From Streptomyces geranii (lineage in GTDB: Bacteria > Actinomycetota > Actinomycetes > Streptomycetales > Streptomycetaceae), in contig NZ_PJME01000019.1 in NCBI RefSeq assembly GCF_002954775.1, forward strand, positions 62,001 to 126,000: 64,000 nucleotides of DNA, given 5' to 3'. Position 1 is the first letter of the stretch, and every line of letters starts with the position of its first letter. The notes below the pieces were generated by a model, which made no database searches, was not told where the DNA came from, and saw nothing but the letters and a program-made list of their open reading frames with translations. The position numbers and the translations under genes are program-made. Positions 55,152-63,715 of the stretch are shown piece after piece.

Positions 55152-56713
55152 ACGCAGGGGCGGCACCCGGCCACAATGCCCCCGTGAACCCCGCCCCCGA
55201 CCATGACTCCACTCCTGACTCCACCCCTGACCCCGCCCATGTCCACGCCGACGCCGCTGTCCTGAGCGGGCTCGCCGCCAACCCCGCGCTGCCGTCCGAG
55301 CTGGTCGACCGGCTGATCGAGGTCGCCGTCGCGGACGTCGACTTCGTGGACGACCTCGCCGAGCGCGCGGACCTCAGCCGTGAGCAGGCGCTGGCGCTGT
55401 TCGCGCGGGTCCCGGACAGCGGTGTACGGCTGGCCGGTGCGGGTCGGCTGATCGCGGCCGACGTCGATCCCGTCGCCGAGCCGGACACCGCGCTCGCGCT
55501 GCTCGACGAGGGGCGCGGGCAGCCGGAGTGGGCCCGGGTGCTGGTGGCGGACCCGTGTTTCCTGCGCCGGGAACGGCTGGCCGCCTGCAAGGGGCTCCCG
55601 CTCGATGTGGCCGAGACGCTCGCCGCCGACCCGGATGTACGGGTCGTCGACGAACTCGCCCTGTGCACGACGTCCCCCGAGATCGCCGCGAGGCTCGCGG
55701 CGCATCCGCACGCCCAGGTCCGCCGGGCACTGGCCTGGAACGAGGCGGTGCCGCCGGCCGTGCTGCTGGCTCTGCTTGCAGGTGAAGGGCACGACGACCC
55801 ACCACCGGACACGGACACCTCCGTCGACGACCCCTACGAGATCACCGTCCTCCACATACAGCACGCGGCCCTGCGGAACCCCTCGACCCCCACCGAAGCC
55901 GCGGTCGCCTTCGCGGACCACCCGTCGCCGATGCTCCGCCAGGCCCTCGCCCAACGCCCCGACCTCCCCCCGGAGTTGGGCCGACGCCTCGCCGCCGACC
56001 CCGTGCCGTGCGTCCGCGCCGACCTCGCCGAGAACCCGGCGACGACCGACGACGCCCTGATGCTTGTACTGGCCGAGGACGAGGACCCGGACGTACGACG
56101 CCACCTCGCGCACAACCCGAACGTGCCGCTCGACCTCCTCACCCGCCTGGTCGCCACCACGAAGATCGGCGCCGTCCTGCTCCCGCGGATCGCGACGGCG
56201 ACCCCCGCCGAGTCGGAGGAGCTGGCCCGGTCGAGGGATTCGACCGTACGCATGCTCCTGGCCGTCCGCCGAGACCTGCCCGCCGGTATCCGCGACGCGC
56301 TCGCCACCGACCCCGACGCGAAGGTCCTCAAGACCATCGCCCCGCACCCCGGCCTCTCCGAGGCGCGGTTGCGTGCCATGGTCGACCGGCACGGGGTCCG
56401 GGTCCTGGCCAAGGTGGCGAGCAACCCGGGTGCGTCCGGGGCCCTGTTGGAGGACCTGACCCGCCACCGGCCGCCTGTGCACAAGGCGTTCCGCGAGATC
56501 GCCCGACATCCGCACGCGACCCCGCAGGCCCTGCTCGCCTGCCTGGCGGTCACCGACGGGAGATCCGCCGCAGCGGGACACCCCGCACTCCTGCCCGAGG
56601 CGGTCGTCGAGCTGCTCGCCGACGAGGACCACCAGGTGGCACGGGCGGCGGCGAGCAATCCGGCGCTGCCGCGTACGGTGATGCGGCAGCTGATACGGCG
56701 GCTGATGCCTTAG
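55148..56713 (+). CDS. Leucine-rich-variant / HEAT-like repeat protein
   Basis: 521 aa, cytosolic, no catalytic motif. From about residue 40 to the end, helical repeats of ~24 residues recur with the pattern LAxxPxxPxxLxxxLAxDPDxxVR: for example LAQRPDLPPELGRRLAADPV, LAENPATTDDALMLVLAEDE, LAHNPNVPLDLLTRLVATTK and VASNPGASGALLEDLTRHRP. It is an LRV-type alpha-solenoid, likely a protein-binding scaffold. It is translated from within the GNAT gene end, so the two may be partners. Confidence 0.82.
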   Translation: MNAGAAPGHNAPVNPAPDHDSTPDSTPDPAHVHADAAVLSGLAANPALPSELVDRLIEVAVADVDFVDDLAERADLSREQALALFARVPDSGVRLAGAGRLIAADVDPVAEPDTALALLDEGRGQPEWARVLVADPCFLRRERLAACKGLPLDVAETLAADPDVRVVDELALCTTSPEIAARLAAHPHAQVRRALAWNEAVPPAVLLALLAGEGHDDPPPDTDTSVDDPYEITVLHIQHAALRNPSTPTEAAVAFADHPSPMLRQALAQRPDLPPELGRRLAADPVPCVRADLAENPATTDDALMLVLAEDEDPDVRRHLAHNPNVPLDLLTRLVATTKIGAVLLPRIATATPAESEELARSRDSTVRMLLAVRRDLPAGIRDALATDPDAKVLKTIAPHPGLSEARLRAMVDRHGVRVLAKVASNPGASGALLEDLTRHRPPVHKAFREIARHPHATPQALLACLAVTDGRSAAAGHPALLPEAVVELLADEDHQVARAAASNPALPRTVMRQLIRRLMP

Positions 56714-56723
56714 GGAGGATGGT

Positions 56724-56746
56724 GCCCATGTGCGCGGAGCATGGGC
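56724..56746 (+). terminator. Hairpin after the repeat-protein gene
   Basis: GCCCATG and CATGGGC form a perfect 7-bp stem with a 9-base loop, 11 bases after the stop. Nearby CAACTGA / TCAGTTG (56779-56805) is a second stem overlapping the MerR stop. Together they may separate the convergent genes. Confidence 0.45.
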
Positions 56747-56798
56747 TGGGGATGCATCCGCGGGCCTCGGAGGCAGGTCAACTGATGCCCCGTGCAAG

Positions 56799-57545
56799 TC
56801 AGTTGCTGTCGGCGGTGCCCTGCTCGACGTACTCGATGTACTCCGCCAACCGCCCCGCCCCCGTCAGCATCGCCCGCGTGCGCCCCGCCAAAGCCTCCCC
56901 ACGGGTCGCGACCGCCGCCCGCAGGGCCTCCGTGCTGCCCTCGCGGCGGAGTTCGTCCAGTACCGGGCGGATCTGGTCGAGGAGGTAGTGGCTGCGGCGG
57001 AGGGTGTGGATCAGCCGGGCGTCGCGGATGTCGTCGGGGCCGAACTGCCGGTAGCGGGTGCCTCGTTCGCGGGGCGGGGTGAGGAGTCCCGCCGACTCCC
57101 ACACGCGTAGGGCGGACGTCCGTACGCCGAGCAGCGCGGCCACCTCGCCGATGCGCAGGTCGGCCGTACCGGGTGTCGGTGGTGTCGGTTGCGGCGGGGG
57201 CCTGCGGCCGGCCAGTGCCTCCAGGGCCTCGCGGGTCGCCCGCAGTGCCGTCCGCTGCTCGTGCATCCCGGCGTGCGCCTCGTCGACCAGCGCGAGGGCG
57301 CCCGGTACGTCGCCGCCGTGCACGGCGCGCATGACTGCGGTCGCCGCCAGTGGGCCGTAACCGGCCTGGAGTGCCCGGTACGTCAGCAGCGCGCGCCGGT
57401 GTGCGTCCCCGAAGACCCGGTATCCGGACTCCGTCCGCGCCGCCGGGGGCAGGACGCCCGCGTCCTCGTAGTTCCGGATCTGCTGCGTCGACAGTCCCGA
57501 CAGCCGGGCCAGGTCGACGGGACGGAGTCGCGGTTCATGATTCAT
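56799..57545 (-). CDS. Double-HTH MerR-family regulator (TioE-like)
   Basis: 248 aa with two MerR DNA-binding modules. The first is LRPVDLARLSGLSTQQIRNY with YEDAGVLPPAARTESGYRVF, and the second is LRIGEVAALLGVRTSALRVW with ESAGLLTPPRERGTRYRQFG. A C-terminal helix pair follows (HYLLDQIRPVLDELRREG). TioE-family regulators next to UvrA-like resistance proteins have this build. The ATG at 57545 has no ribosome-binding site and sits in ATGAACC/ATGAATC repeats, so the mRNA may be leaderless. Divergent from the UvrA-like gene. Confidence 0.88.
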   Translation of the reverse strand: MNHEPRLRPVDLARLSGLSTQQIRNYEDAGVLPPAARTESGYRVFGDAHRRALLTYRALQAGYGPLAATAVMRAVHGGDVPGALALVDEAHAGMHEQRTALRATREALEALAGRRPPPQPTPPTPGTADLRIGEVAALLGVRTSALRVWESAGLLTPPRERGTRYRQFGPDDIRDARLIHTLRRSHYLLDQIRPVLDELRREGSTEALRAAVATRGEALAGRTRAMLTGAGRLAEYIEYVEQGTADSN

Positions 57546-57585
57546 GGTTCATCACGGATTTGAAGCTTAGGGGCAGTAGAGCCCA

Positions 57586-57634
57586 GACTTTGCGCCCCAA
57601 AGTCCCAACAGGAACTTCAATGAAAAACTTGAAG
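57586..57634. promoter_or_regulatory. Two inverted repeats in the MerR/UvrA-like divergent promoter
   Basis: GACTTTG-CGCCC-CAAAGTC (57586-57604) and CTTCAA-TGAAAAAC-TTGAAG (57615-57634) are both perfect palindromes. They occupy the 91 bases between the divergent starts, ending two bases before the UvrA-like ATG. These are the best candidate sites for the MerR regulator. Confidence 0.65.
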
Positions 57635-57636
57635 GT

Positions 57637-60168
57637 ATGGATGAAGCCTCAGCTGACCGCACCTCCGTCATGCACATCAAAGGCGCCCGTCTCCACAACC
57701 TGAAGAACGTCTCGCTCACGATCCCCAAGCGGAAACTGGTCGTCATGACCGGTCTCTCCGGTTCCGGCAAGTCCACGCTCGCCCTCGACACCCTGCACCG
57801 CGAGAGCCACCGGCAGTACATGGAGGCGTGGGGTGTCGCGACCGCCGGGGTCAGTCGGCCCTCCGTCGACTCCATCACCGGGCTCTCGCCGTCCGTCAGC
57901 ATCGATCAGCGGCCGGCGGGACGCGGCCCGCGTTCGACGGTCGGTACGGCGACCGAGGTCTTCACCTACCTGCGGCTGCTGTGGTCCCGCATCGGCGTAC
58001 GCCCCTGCCCGGACTGCGGAGAGCCCGCCGCGCCCGCGAACTGCCCGCACTGCGCCGCCTCCGTGCCCGAACTCCCCATGGGCTCCTTCTCCTTCAACAA
58101 GCCCGCCGGTGCCTGCCCCTCCTGCACCGGCCTCGGCGAGGTGATCAGGGTGGACGTACGAACCCTGGTGGACGAGGAGTCGAGCGTCACCGCCGGGGCG
58201 GTACGCGGCTGGCCGCGCCAACTCGTCGAGCGGAACGTGCAGTTGCTGCGGGCAGCGGGCCTGCACTACGGCCTAGCCTTCGACGTCGACCTACCGGTGG
58301 CCGAACTGGCACCGGCCGCACGGGACTTGCTCCTGTACGGGGTCGAGTCGCCCGAGTTCACGCGCCACTTGCCCGCCGGTGGCATCGAACCCCCGGCCAC
58401 CGTCTCCGCAGGCCGCTTCGAAGGTGTCGTCACCGCCTTCATGCGGCGCTACGCCGACCGTATCGACGACACCGACTACCGGCAGAAGGCCGAGCGTTCG
58501 ATGGTCAAGGAGGTCTGCGGGGACTGCGCCGGGACCCGGCTGCGCAGCGAGAGCCGGGCCGTCACCGTGCACGGGCTCGGGATCACGGACGCGGCCCGCC
58601 TGCCGCTCGCCGAACTCGCCGACTGGGTAGGTGGGTTGGCGTCCCGTGCCACCGAGGGCGAGTGGCGGCTCGCCGAGCCCGTCGTGGCCGACCTGGCGGA
58701 GCGGGTACGGCGGCTCGTCGACACCGGGGTCGGCTATCTGACCCTCGACCAGTCGAGCGTCAGCCTCTCCGCCGGGGAGTCACAGCGGCTGCGCCTCGCC
58801 GCCCTGCTCGGCTCCGGCCTCACCGGCATGCTGTACGTCCTCGACGAGCCGACCATCGGACTGCACCCCGCCGACACCGCCCGCCTCGTCCACGTACTGC
58901 GCCGCCTGCGCGACCTCGGCAACACGGTCCTCGTCATCGAGCACGACCTGGACGTCCTGTGGGCCGCCGATCACGTCGTCGACATCGGTCCGGGCGCCGG
59001 GCGGGACGGCGGCCGGGTCGTCGCCTCGGGGACGCCGGAGGAGGTGGCGGCGACGGAGGGGTCGGTGACGGGGGCGTATCTGTCGGGGCGGCTGCGGCAG
59101 CCCGCACGGAAGGAACGGCCGGCGGCAGAAGGGGAATTGGTGATGCGCGGAGTTCGTGCGCACAACCTCCGGGACGTCACCGTGCGGATTCCGCTCGGGC
59201 GGCTGGTGACGGTCACCGGGCCGTCCGGGTCGGGCAAGTCGACGCTGATACTGGACGTGTTGGGGCGGGTGGCGCGGCAACGCCTCGACCCGGCGCGGGC
59301 GTCGGCGGAGTCAGGTTCGGTGTCGGTTTCGGCGGGGGAGCACGACCGTATCGACGGGTGGGAGCACCTCGACAAAGTCGTCACCATCGACCAGGAACCC
59401 ATCAGCCGTCTGCCGCGCTCGAACGCGGCGACGTACTCGGATGTGTTCACGCCGGTGCGCGAACTGTTCGCCGCGCAGGCGCAGGCGGGAGTGCGGGGGC
59501 TGACGCCGGCCTCCTTCTCCTTCAACGTGCCCGGCGGGCGCTGCGAGCGGTGCGAGGGGGCGGGCGTGCTCGCCGTGCACATGCACTTCCTGCCCGCCGT
59601 GGAGGTGCGGTGCCCGGACTGTCAGGGCCGTCGCTTCGGGAGCGAGGTCCTCGCGGTCCGCTACGAGGGTTACTCCATCGCCGAGGTGCTGGCCGCGACG
59701 GTCGACGAGGCGCTGACCGTCTTCCGGGGCGTACGGCAGGTCGCGGCCCGCCTCCAACGCCTCTCGGACGTGGGCCTCGGCTATCTCCCGCTGGGTCAGC
59801 CGGCCACCACCCTCTCCGGCGGCGAGGCCCAACGCCTCAAGCTGGCCAAGGAGTTGGGGCGCCGAGCGACCGGCCGCACCCTGTACCTCCTCGACGAACC
59901 GACCACCGGCCTGCACGCCGCCGACACCGCCCGCCTGCTCGACGTACTCCAACGACTCGTCGACGCGGGGCACTCGGTCGTCACGATCGAGCACAACCTC
60001 GACGTCATGCGGGCCTCCGACTGGCTCGTCGACCTCGGCCCGGAGGGCGGCGCCGGGGGCGGGCTGGTGGTGGCGGAGGGGACGCCGGAGCAGGTGGCGG
60101 AGGTGGCCGGGTCCCGGACGGGGGCGTTCCTGCGCGGGGACGGTTTCCCGGGCGGCGCCGCCTGGTAG
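57637..60168 (+). CDS. UvrA-like ATPase (excinuclease subunit A paralogue, drug-resistance type)
   Basis: 843 aa, shorter than housekeeping UvrA of about 950. Walker A motifs are GLSGSGKS (39-46) and GPSGSGKS (~528), ABC signatures LSAGESQRLRLA (~376) and LSGGEAQRLKLA (~727). Zinc Cys pairs are CPDCGEP...CPHC (~125), CPSCTGLG, CERCEGAG and CPDCQGR. The shorter insertion domains suggest loss of UvrB interaction, as in the DrrC/TioU self-resistance proteins that remove intercalating drugs from DNA. Divergent from the double-HTH MerR gene, probably its regulator. Confidence 0.9.
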   Translation: MDEASADRTSVMHIKGARLHNLKNVSLTIPKRKLVVMTGLSGSGKSTLALDTLHRESHRQYMEAWGVATAGVSRPSVDSITGLSPSVSIDQRPAGRGPRSTVGTATEVFTYLRLLWSRIGVRPCPDCGEPAAPANCPHCAASVPELPMGSFSFNKPAGACPSCTGLGEVIRVDVRTLVDEESSVTAGAVRGWPRQLVERNVQLLRAAGLHYGLAFDVDLPVAELAPAARDLLLYGVESPEFTRHLPAGGIEPPATVSAGRFEGVVTAFMRRYADRIDDTDYRQKAERSMVKEVCGDCAGTRLRSESRAVTVHGLGITDAARLPLAELADWVGGLASRATEGEWRLAEPVVADLAERVRRLVDTGVGYLTLDQSSVSLSAGESQRLRLAALLGSGLTGMLYVLDEPTIGLHPADTARLVHVLRRLRDLGNTVLVIEHDLDVLWAADHVVDIGPGAGRDGGRVVASGTPEEVAATEGSVTGAYLSGRLRQPARKERPAAEGELVMRGVRAHNLRDVTVRIPLGRLVTVTGPSGSGKSTLILDVLGRVARQRLDPARASAESGSVSVSAGEHDRIDGWEHLDKVVTIDQEPISRLPRSNAATYSDVFTPVRELFAAQAQAGVRGLTPASFSFNVPGGRCERCEGAGVLAVHMHFLPAVEVRCPDCQGRRFGSEVLAVRYEGYSIAEVLAATVDEALTVFRGVRQVAARLQRLSDVGLGYLPLGQPATTLSGGEAQRLKLAKELGRRATGRTLYLLDEPTTGLHAADTARLLDVLQRLVDAGHSVVTIEHNLDVMRASDWLVDLGPEGGAGGGLVVAEGTPEQVAEVAGSRTGAFLRGDGFPGGAAW

Positions 60169-60203
60169 GAGTCGTTCATCGGCGAGGGGGAGGCGGGGCG
60201 GAA

Positions 60204-61079
60204 ATGACGGAGAGTCGATTCGACGGGTTGGGCGGGCGGTTGGGCGGGGAGTTCTTCACGCCCGGGAGTTCGTCGTTCACGGAGTTCCTGGCGGCGCACC
60301 GGCCCGAACTGCTGCACAGGGACGACCAGTTCCTGCCTCCGGGCACCCGCCCCGACCCGGACCGATTCCCGCACGGCACAACGGTGTTGGCGCTGACCTA
60401 CCGCGACGGCGTGCTGCTCGCCGGTGACCGCAGGGCCACCATGGGCAACCTGATCGCCCAGCGGGACCTGGAGAAGGTGCACCCCGCCGACGAGTACACG
60501 GCGGTCGCCTTCGCGGGCAGTGTCGGGATGGCGCTGGACATGGTGAAGCTCTTCCAGGTGGAGCTGACCCACTTCGAGAAGATCGAGGGCGCCGCGATGT
60601 CCCTGCGGGCCAAGGCCACCCGGCTCGCCGCCATGATCCGGCAGAACCTGGACCAGGCGATGCAGGGGCTGGCGGTGGTGCCGTTGCTCGCCGGATACGA
60701 GCCCGGCGACGGCGAAGGAGGGAGCGGGCGGGGGCGGATCTTCGGGTACGACGTCGTCGGCGGGACGTACGAGAAGTTCGGGTTCCACGCGGAGGGGTCC
60801 GGATCGCCGTACGCCCGGGGCGCGTTGAAGAAGCTGTACCGCGAGAACCTGTCCCGCCGCGAGGCGGCCCTCGCCGCCCTCCAGGCCCTGTACGACGCCG
60901 CCGACGACGACTCGGCGACGGGCGGCCCGGACATCGGGCGCCGGATCTTCCCGATCGTCTCGGTGATCACGGAGGAGGGCTTCGAACGCCTCCCGGAGGA
61001 GGAGACAGCGGAGTTGAGCCACGAGATGGTGGAGGCAAGACGCAACCAACCGGACGGGCCGACGGCCCAGCCCCGCTGA
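60204..61079 (+). CDS. Proteasome beta subunit, orphan paralogue
   Basis: 291 aa. The propeptide of 58 residues ends at HG|TT, giving the catalytic Thr59 (FPHGTTVLAL). AGDRRATMGNLIAQRDLEKV, QNLDQAMQGLAVVPLLAGYE and LYDAADDDSATGGPDIGRRI are PrcB blocks. ATG 60204 follows a purine-rich GGAGGCGGGGCGG. There is no prcA, pup or dop next to it, and the setting beside a UvrA-like gene is not the usual proteasome locus. Thus it is probably a second beta subunit. All key residues appear intact. Confidence 0.9.
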   Translation: MTESRFDGLGGRLGGEFFTPGSSSFTEFLAAHRPELLHRDDQFLPPGTRPDPDRFPHGTTVLALTYRDGVLLAGDRRATMGNLIAQRDLEKVHPADEYTAVAFAGSVGMALDMVKLFQVELTHFEKIEGAAMSLRAKATRLAAMIRQNLDQAMQGLAVVPLLAGYEPGDGEGGSGRGRIFGYDVVGGTYEKFGFHAEGSGSPYARGALKKLYRENLSRREAALAALQALYDAADDDSATGGPDIGRRIFPIVSVITEEGFERLPEEETAELSHEMVEARRNQPDGPTAQPR

Positions 61080-61145
61080 GCCCGGCCGCATCAGGCGACA
61101 TCGCGTAGCGTCACGTCACCTCGCGCAACTCGACACGACATCGCA

Positions 61146-62801
61146 TCACGCCGTGTGGTCGTCCCGGTGTCTCGTGACGCTCTCGCGGACGTGGACCGGC
61201 ACGTCGATCCACCACCGGGCCCGGGCCCGCACCTGCGCCGACAGTCCGGGATCGTCCGAGACCTCGCGGAGCAGGGACGTACGGCTGTCCACGCCCAGGG
61301 CGTACAGGAGTTCGTTCGGCACGTGCCTCGGCGACTGCTTCGGCAGGTCAGGAGCCGTCCCTGTGCGGCGGGGGTGGAGGGCGGCCCGCCAGAACGGGTC
61401 GGGGCTTCGTCCCCGCATGTGTCCCAGTGCGTCGGCCGCGCCGCTGACGACCTCGCCGGGCAGAGAGGGGGAGAGGACCAGGGACTGGACCAGGGGGCGT
61501 TCGTCGGGGCCGCCCAGGGACGCGAGCGCCGACAGGATGCGGGTGGCGAGTTCCGGGTCCCGGGCCACCGGCATACGGGCCAACTCGTGTGCCAGCGAGG
61601 CCGCGACGCGAGGGCGGTAGGGCGTGCTCGCGATGAGCATCGCGGTGAAGATCCGCTCGTCCGGCTGCGACCCGAACAGCACCTCCGCCAGCAGGGCGGG
61701 CAGCAGGACCTCCTCGTACTGCGGTGTCTGCCGTGGCATACCGCTCACGGCGGTGAGGGCGACGCGGTCGGCGACGTCCCGGTGCGGCGACGGCGGCCGG
61801 CCGGTCCGCGCGCTCGGCAGCCGGCGTACCGCCGACCGTACCGAGGCGGGTACGGCACCGGGTGGGAGGCCGCGCAGCACACTCGCGGCCAACTCCCCTG
61901 TCTGAACGTGGAGTTCGTCGTGCTGGTGCAGCAGCTCGGCCGTGACCAGGGCGACCCGGCGCAACTGGCGGTCGGAGAAGTGGCCGAGGGGCACCTTGCG
62001 GACGCAGGCCAGCAGCGCGCCGAGGTGGGCCTTGTCGGTGGACGGATGCTCCAGCTGGCCGAGGACACCGGCCGCGGCGTCGGGATGGGAACTGGCGTCG
62101 AGCAGGCTCATGGCCTCGATCAGCGGCGGGCTGGACCCGTCGCGGGCCCAGTCCAGGCACGCGGAGACCATCGCGGGCCGGGCCGCCGGATGCGTCAGCA
62201 GGCGGCTGAGGCTCTCGTGCCGCAGCCGCCACGGCACGCCCTCCGACAACAGGGTCTCCATGACGAGCCGTTCGGCGAGGGCACTCCAGTCGGAGTCCGC
62301 GCGCAGGGGAGCGGGGTACGCGGCGAGGCTGGCGGTGAACTCGTCCCACTCGGCTCCGCCCATCAGGGCGTCGCCCAGGGCCCGTTCGAGGAGCGCTCTG
62401 GTCCGCTGGGCTCCGGACGCGGGCCGCCGGGCCCGCCGGGGCGTCAACTGGTGCGAGCGGACGACTCCGTTGGCGTAGCGGTTGAGCATGTCGACGGTGG
62501 AGGACAGGGAGCTGTGGGTCAGGCGCAGCATCTCCTCGTACCGCCGAACTGCCATGATGGGTACGTCGGTTCGGCCCCGTTCCCACCGCGAGACGGTGCT
62601 GGTGCTCACGTCGCCCGTCCACAGCCCGCCGGGAAAGGCCTGGGCGAAGGCGGTCAGGGCGACCCACTTCGGCTCGGGCCCGTGCAGCCGGTTCACGCGC
62701 AGCAGCCAGGCGGTACGTGAACTGGCGGGCGCGTCGGCCGAGTTGGCGCGGTTCTGGTCGGGTGCCCCGTACGGCCGCCCTCGGGCACGGTGTGGTGACA
62801 T
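61146..62801 (-). CDS. HTH protein with long helical repeat region
   Basis: 551 aa from ATG 62801, with GGAGG eight bases upstream; an upstream Met 12 codons earlier lacks support. An XRE-like HTH lies at ~35-85 (WVALTAFAQAFPGGLWTGDV, STSTVSRWERGRTDVPIMAV). The remaining ~450 residues are helical, HEAT/ARM-like (HESLSRLLTHPAARPAMVSA, LSALASLGGPDERPLVQSLV). It is a large regulator of the Streptomyces type with unknown ligand. It converges on the proteasome subunit gene. Confidence 0.82.
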   Translation of the reverse strand: MSPHRARGRPYGAPDQNRANSADAPASSRTAWLLRVNRLHGPEPKWVALTAFAQAFPGGLWTGDVSTSTVSRWERGRTDVPIMAVRRYEEMLRLTHSSLSSTVDMLNRYANGVVRSHQLTPRRARRPASGAQRTRALLERALGDALMGGAEWDEFTASLAAYPAPLRADSDWSALAERLVMETLLSEGVPWRLRHESLSRLLTHPAARPAMVSACLDWARDGSSPPLIEAMSLLDASSHPDAAAGVLGQLEHPSTDKAHLGALLACVRKVPLGHFSDRQLRRVALVTAELLHQHDELHVQTGELAASVLRGLPPGAVPASVRSAVRRLPSARTGRPPSPHRDVADRVALTAVSGMPRQTPQYEEVLLPALLAEVLFGSQPDERIFTAMLIASTPYRPRVAASLAHELARMPVARDPELATRILSALASLGGPDERPLVQSLVLSPSLPGEVVSGAADALGHMRGRSPDPFWRAALHPRRTGTAPDLPKQSPRHVPNELLYALGVDSRTSLLREVSDDPGLSAQVRARARWWIDVPVHVRESVTRHRDDHTA

Positions 62802-63029
62802 GCCGGCGCCTCCCCCCCCATCGGTCCCGGCCGCCATTTATTGCAGCGCCGACCGGGAGTGGCAGCACATGCCGACGAGGACGGTCTACCCCCGTACGGT
62901 CGTAACCGTGCGAGGCGGACAGGGGCGCCGAGTACCGGTGGGGGTGCGCTCCGCTCGTGGCGGGCGACGCTTCCACGGCGCGTACGCCGCTCGGCCGCCC
63001 CCACGGACAGAAAGAACGGGGGACGGACA

Positions 63030-63227
63030 ATGACGGGTGACGGGCGGTCCTTGCGTGCGGTGTGGCTGGCGGTCATCTGGCTCGCCGGAGCCGTGGCGGC
63101 AGTCGCCGCGTTCACGCTGTTCCAAGCGGTGGGGAGCGATCTGCCCACCGCGCTGGGGGCGGGCGGGGCGGCCTTTCTGGGCCTCGGGACGCTGGGCCTG
63201 GCGGCCCACCGTTTCCTCGCCGACTGA
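63030..63227 (+). CDS. Small two-helix membrane protein
   Basis: 65 aa. AVWLAVIWLAGAVAAVAAF (~10-28) and TALGAGGAAFLGLGTLGLAA (~40-59) are the helices. ATG 63030 is preceded by GGGGGACGG, a weak ribosome-binding site. No family recognised. It converges on the DUF7848-type gene with 15 bases between stops. Confidence 0.6.
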   Translation: MTGDGRSLRAVWLAVIWLAGAVAAVAAFTLFQAVGSDLPTALGAGGAAFLGLGTLGLAAHRFLAD

Positions 63228-63242
63228 GGCCCGCCGACCCGC

Positions 63243-63581
63243 TCACCCCATCGGCTCCAGCACGGAGTAGTCGGCGAAGCTGCGGCGGTAGCGGGTGTGG
63301 TGGGTCTCCTGGGTGTGCAGGCGCTGCCACTCCTCGACCTTCGCCGGGTCCGGGTGCCGTCCCGACCCGGCCCCGCATTCGTCCTCGTCGCCCGAGACGC
63401 AGTGCGCCTCGTACTCCGGCTCGGCGGAGCCGTCCTGGACGACGACGTAGGGCAGGTACCGGAAGATACGGCGCCTGCTCGCGCCGGGGTGGGCCTGGCG
63501 CTGGTGGCGTCGGAGCAGCACGTTGGTGTCGGCCTCGCGACTGCGGTCGGCCTCGACCTGCCGCTGTTCCTCTGTCGTCAT
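63243..63581 (-). CDS. DUF7848-like protein
   Basis: 112 aa from ATG 63581, which has GGAG seven bases upstream. A basic N-terminal helix (READTNVLLRRHQRQ) precedes YLPYVVVQDGSAEPEYEAHC, VSGDEDECGAGSGRHPDPAK and VEEWQRLHTQETHHTRYRRS. It resembles the 78-residue protein at 33451-33687 in the second half. Unknown function; members tend to lie beside DUF397 and HTH genes, as here. Confidence 0.7.
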   Translation of the reverse strand: MTTEEQRQVEADRSREADTNVLLRRHQRQAHPGASRRRIFRYLPYVVVQDGSAEPEYEAHCVSGDEDECGAGSGRHPDPAKVEEWQRLHTQETHHTRYRRSFADYSVLEPMG

Positions 63582-63715
63582 GCGCCAACTCCGTACATAC
63601 GTCACCACTCGTCATTACTCTGGGTGTATCGAGAGTGGCTGAGGGGAACGGTCCGGTTCAACGCATGAGGCGTGCGAACGGGGTACTGGCACAAGAGGGT
63701 TCATCGGGAGGACGC

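Noticed and set aside
57828..61079. A 1,083-codon plus-strand frame running from the UvrA-like gene into the proteasome gene
   Set aside because: Its first ~790 codons are out of frame with the UvrA-like gene and are Arg/Gly-rich shadow. Only the part from 60204 is a real protein.
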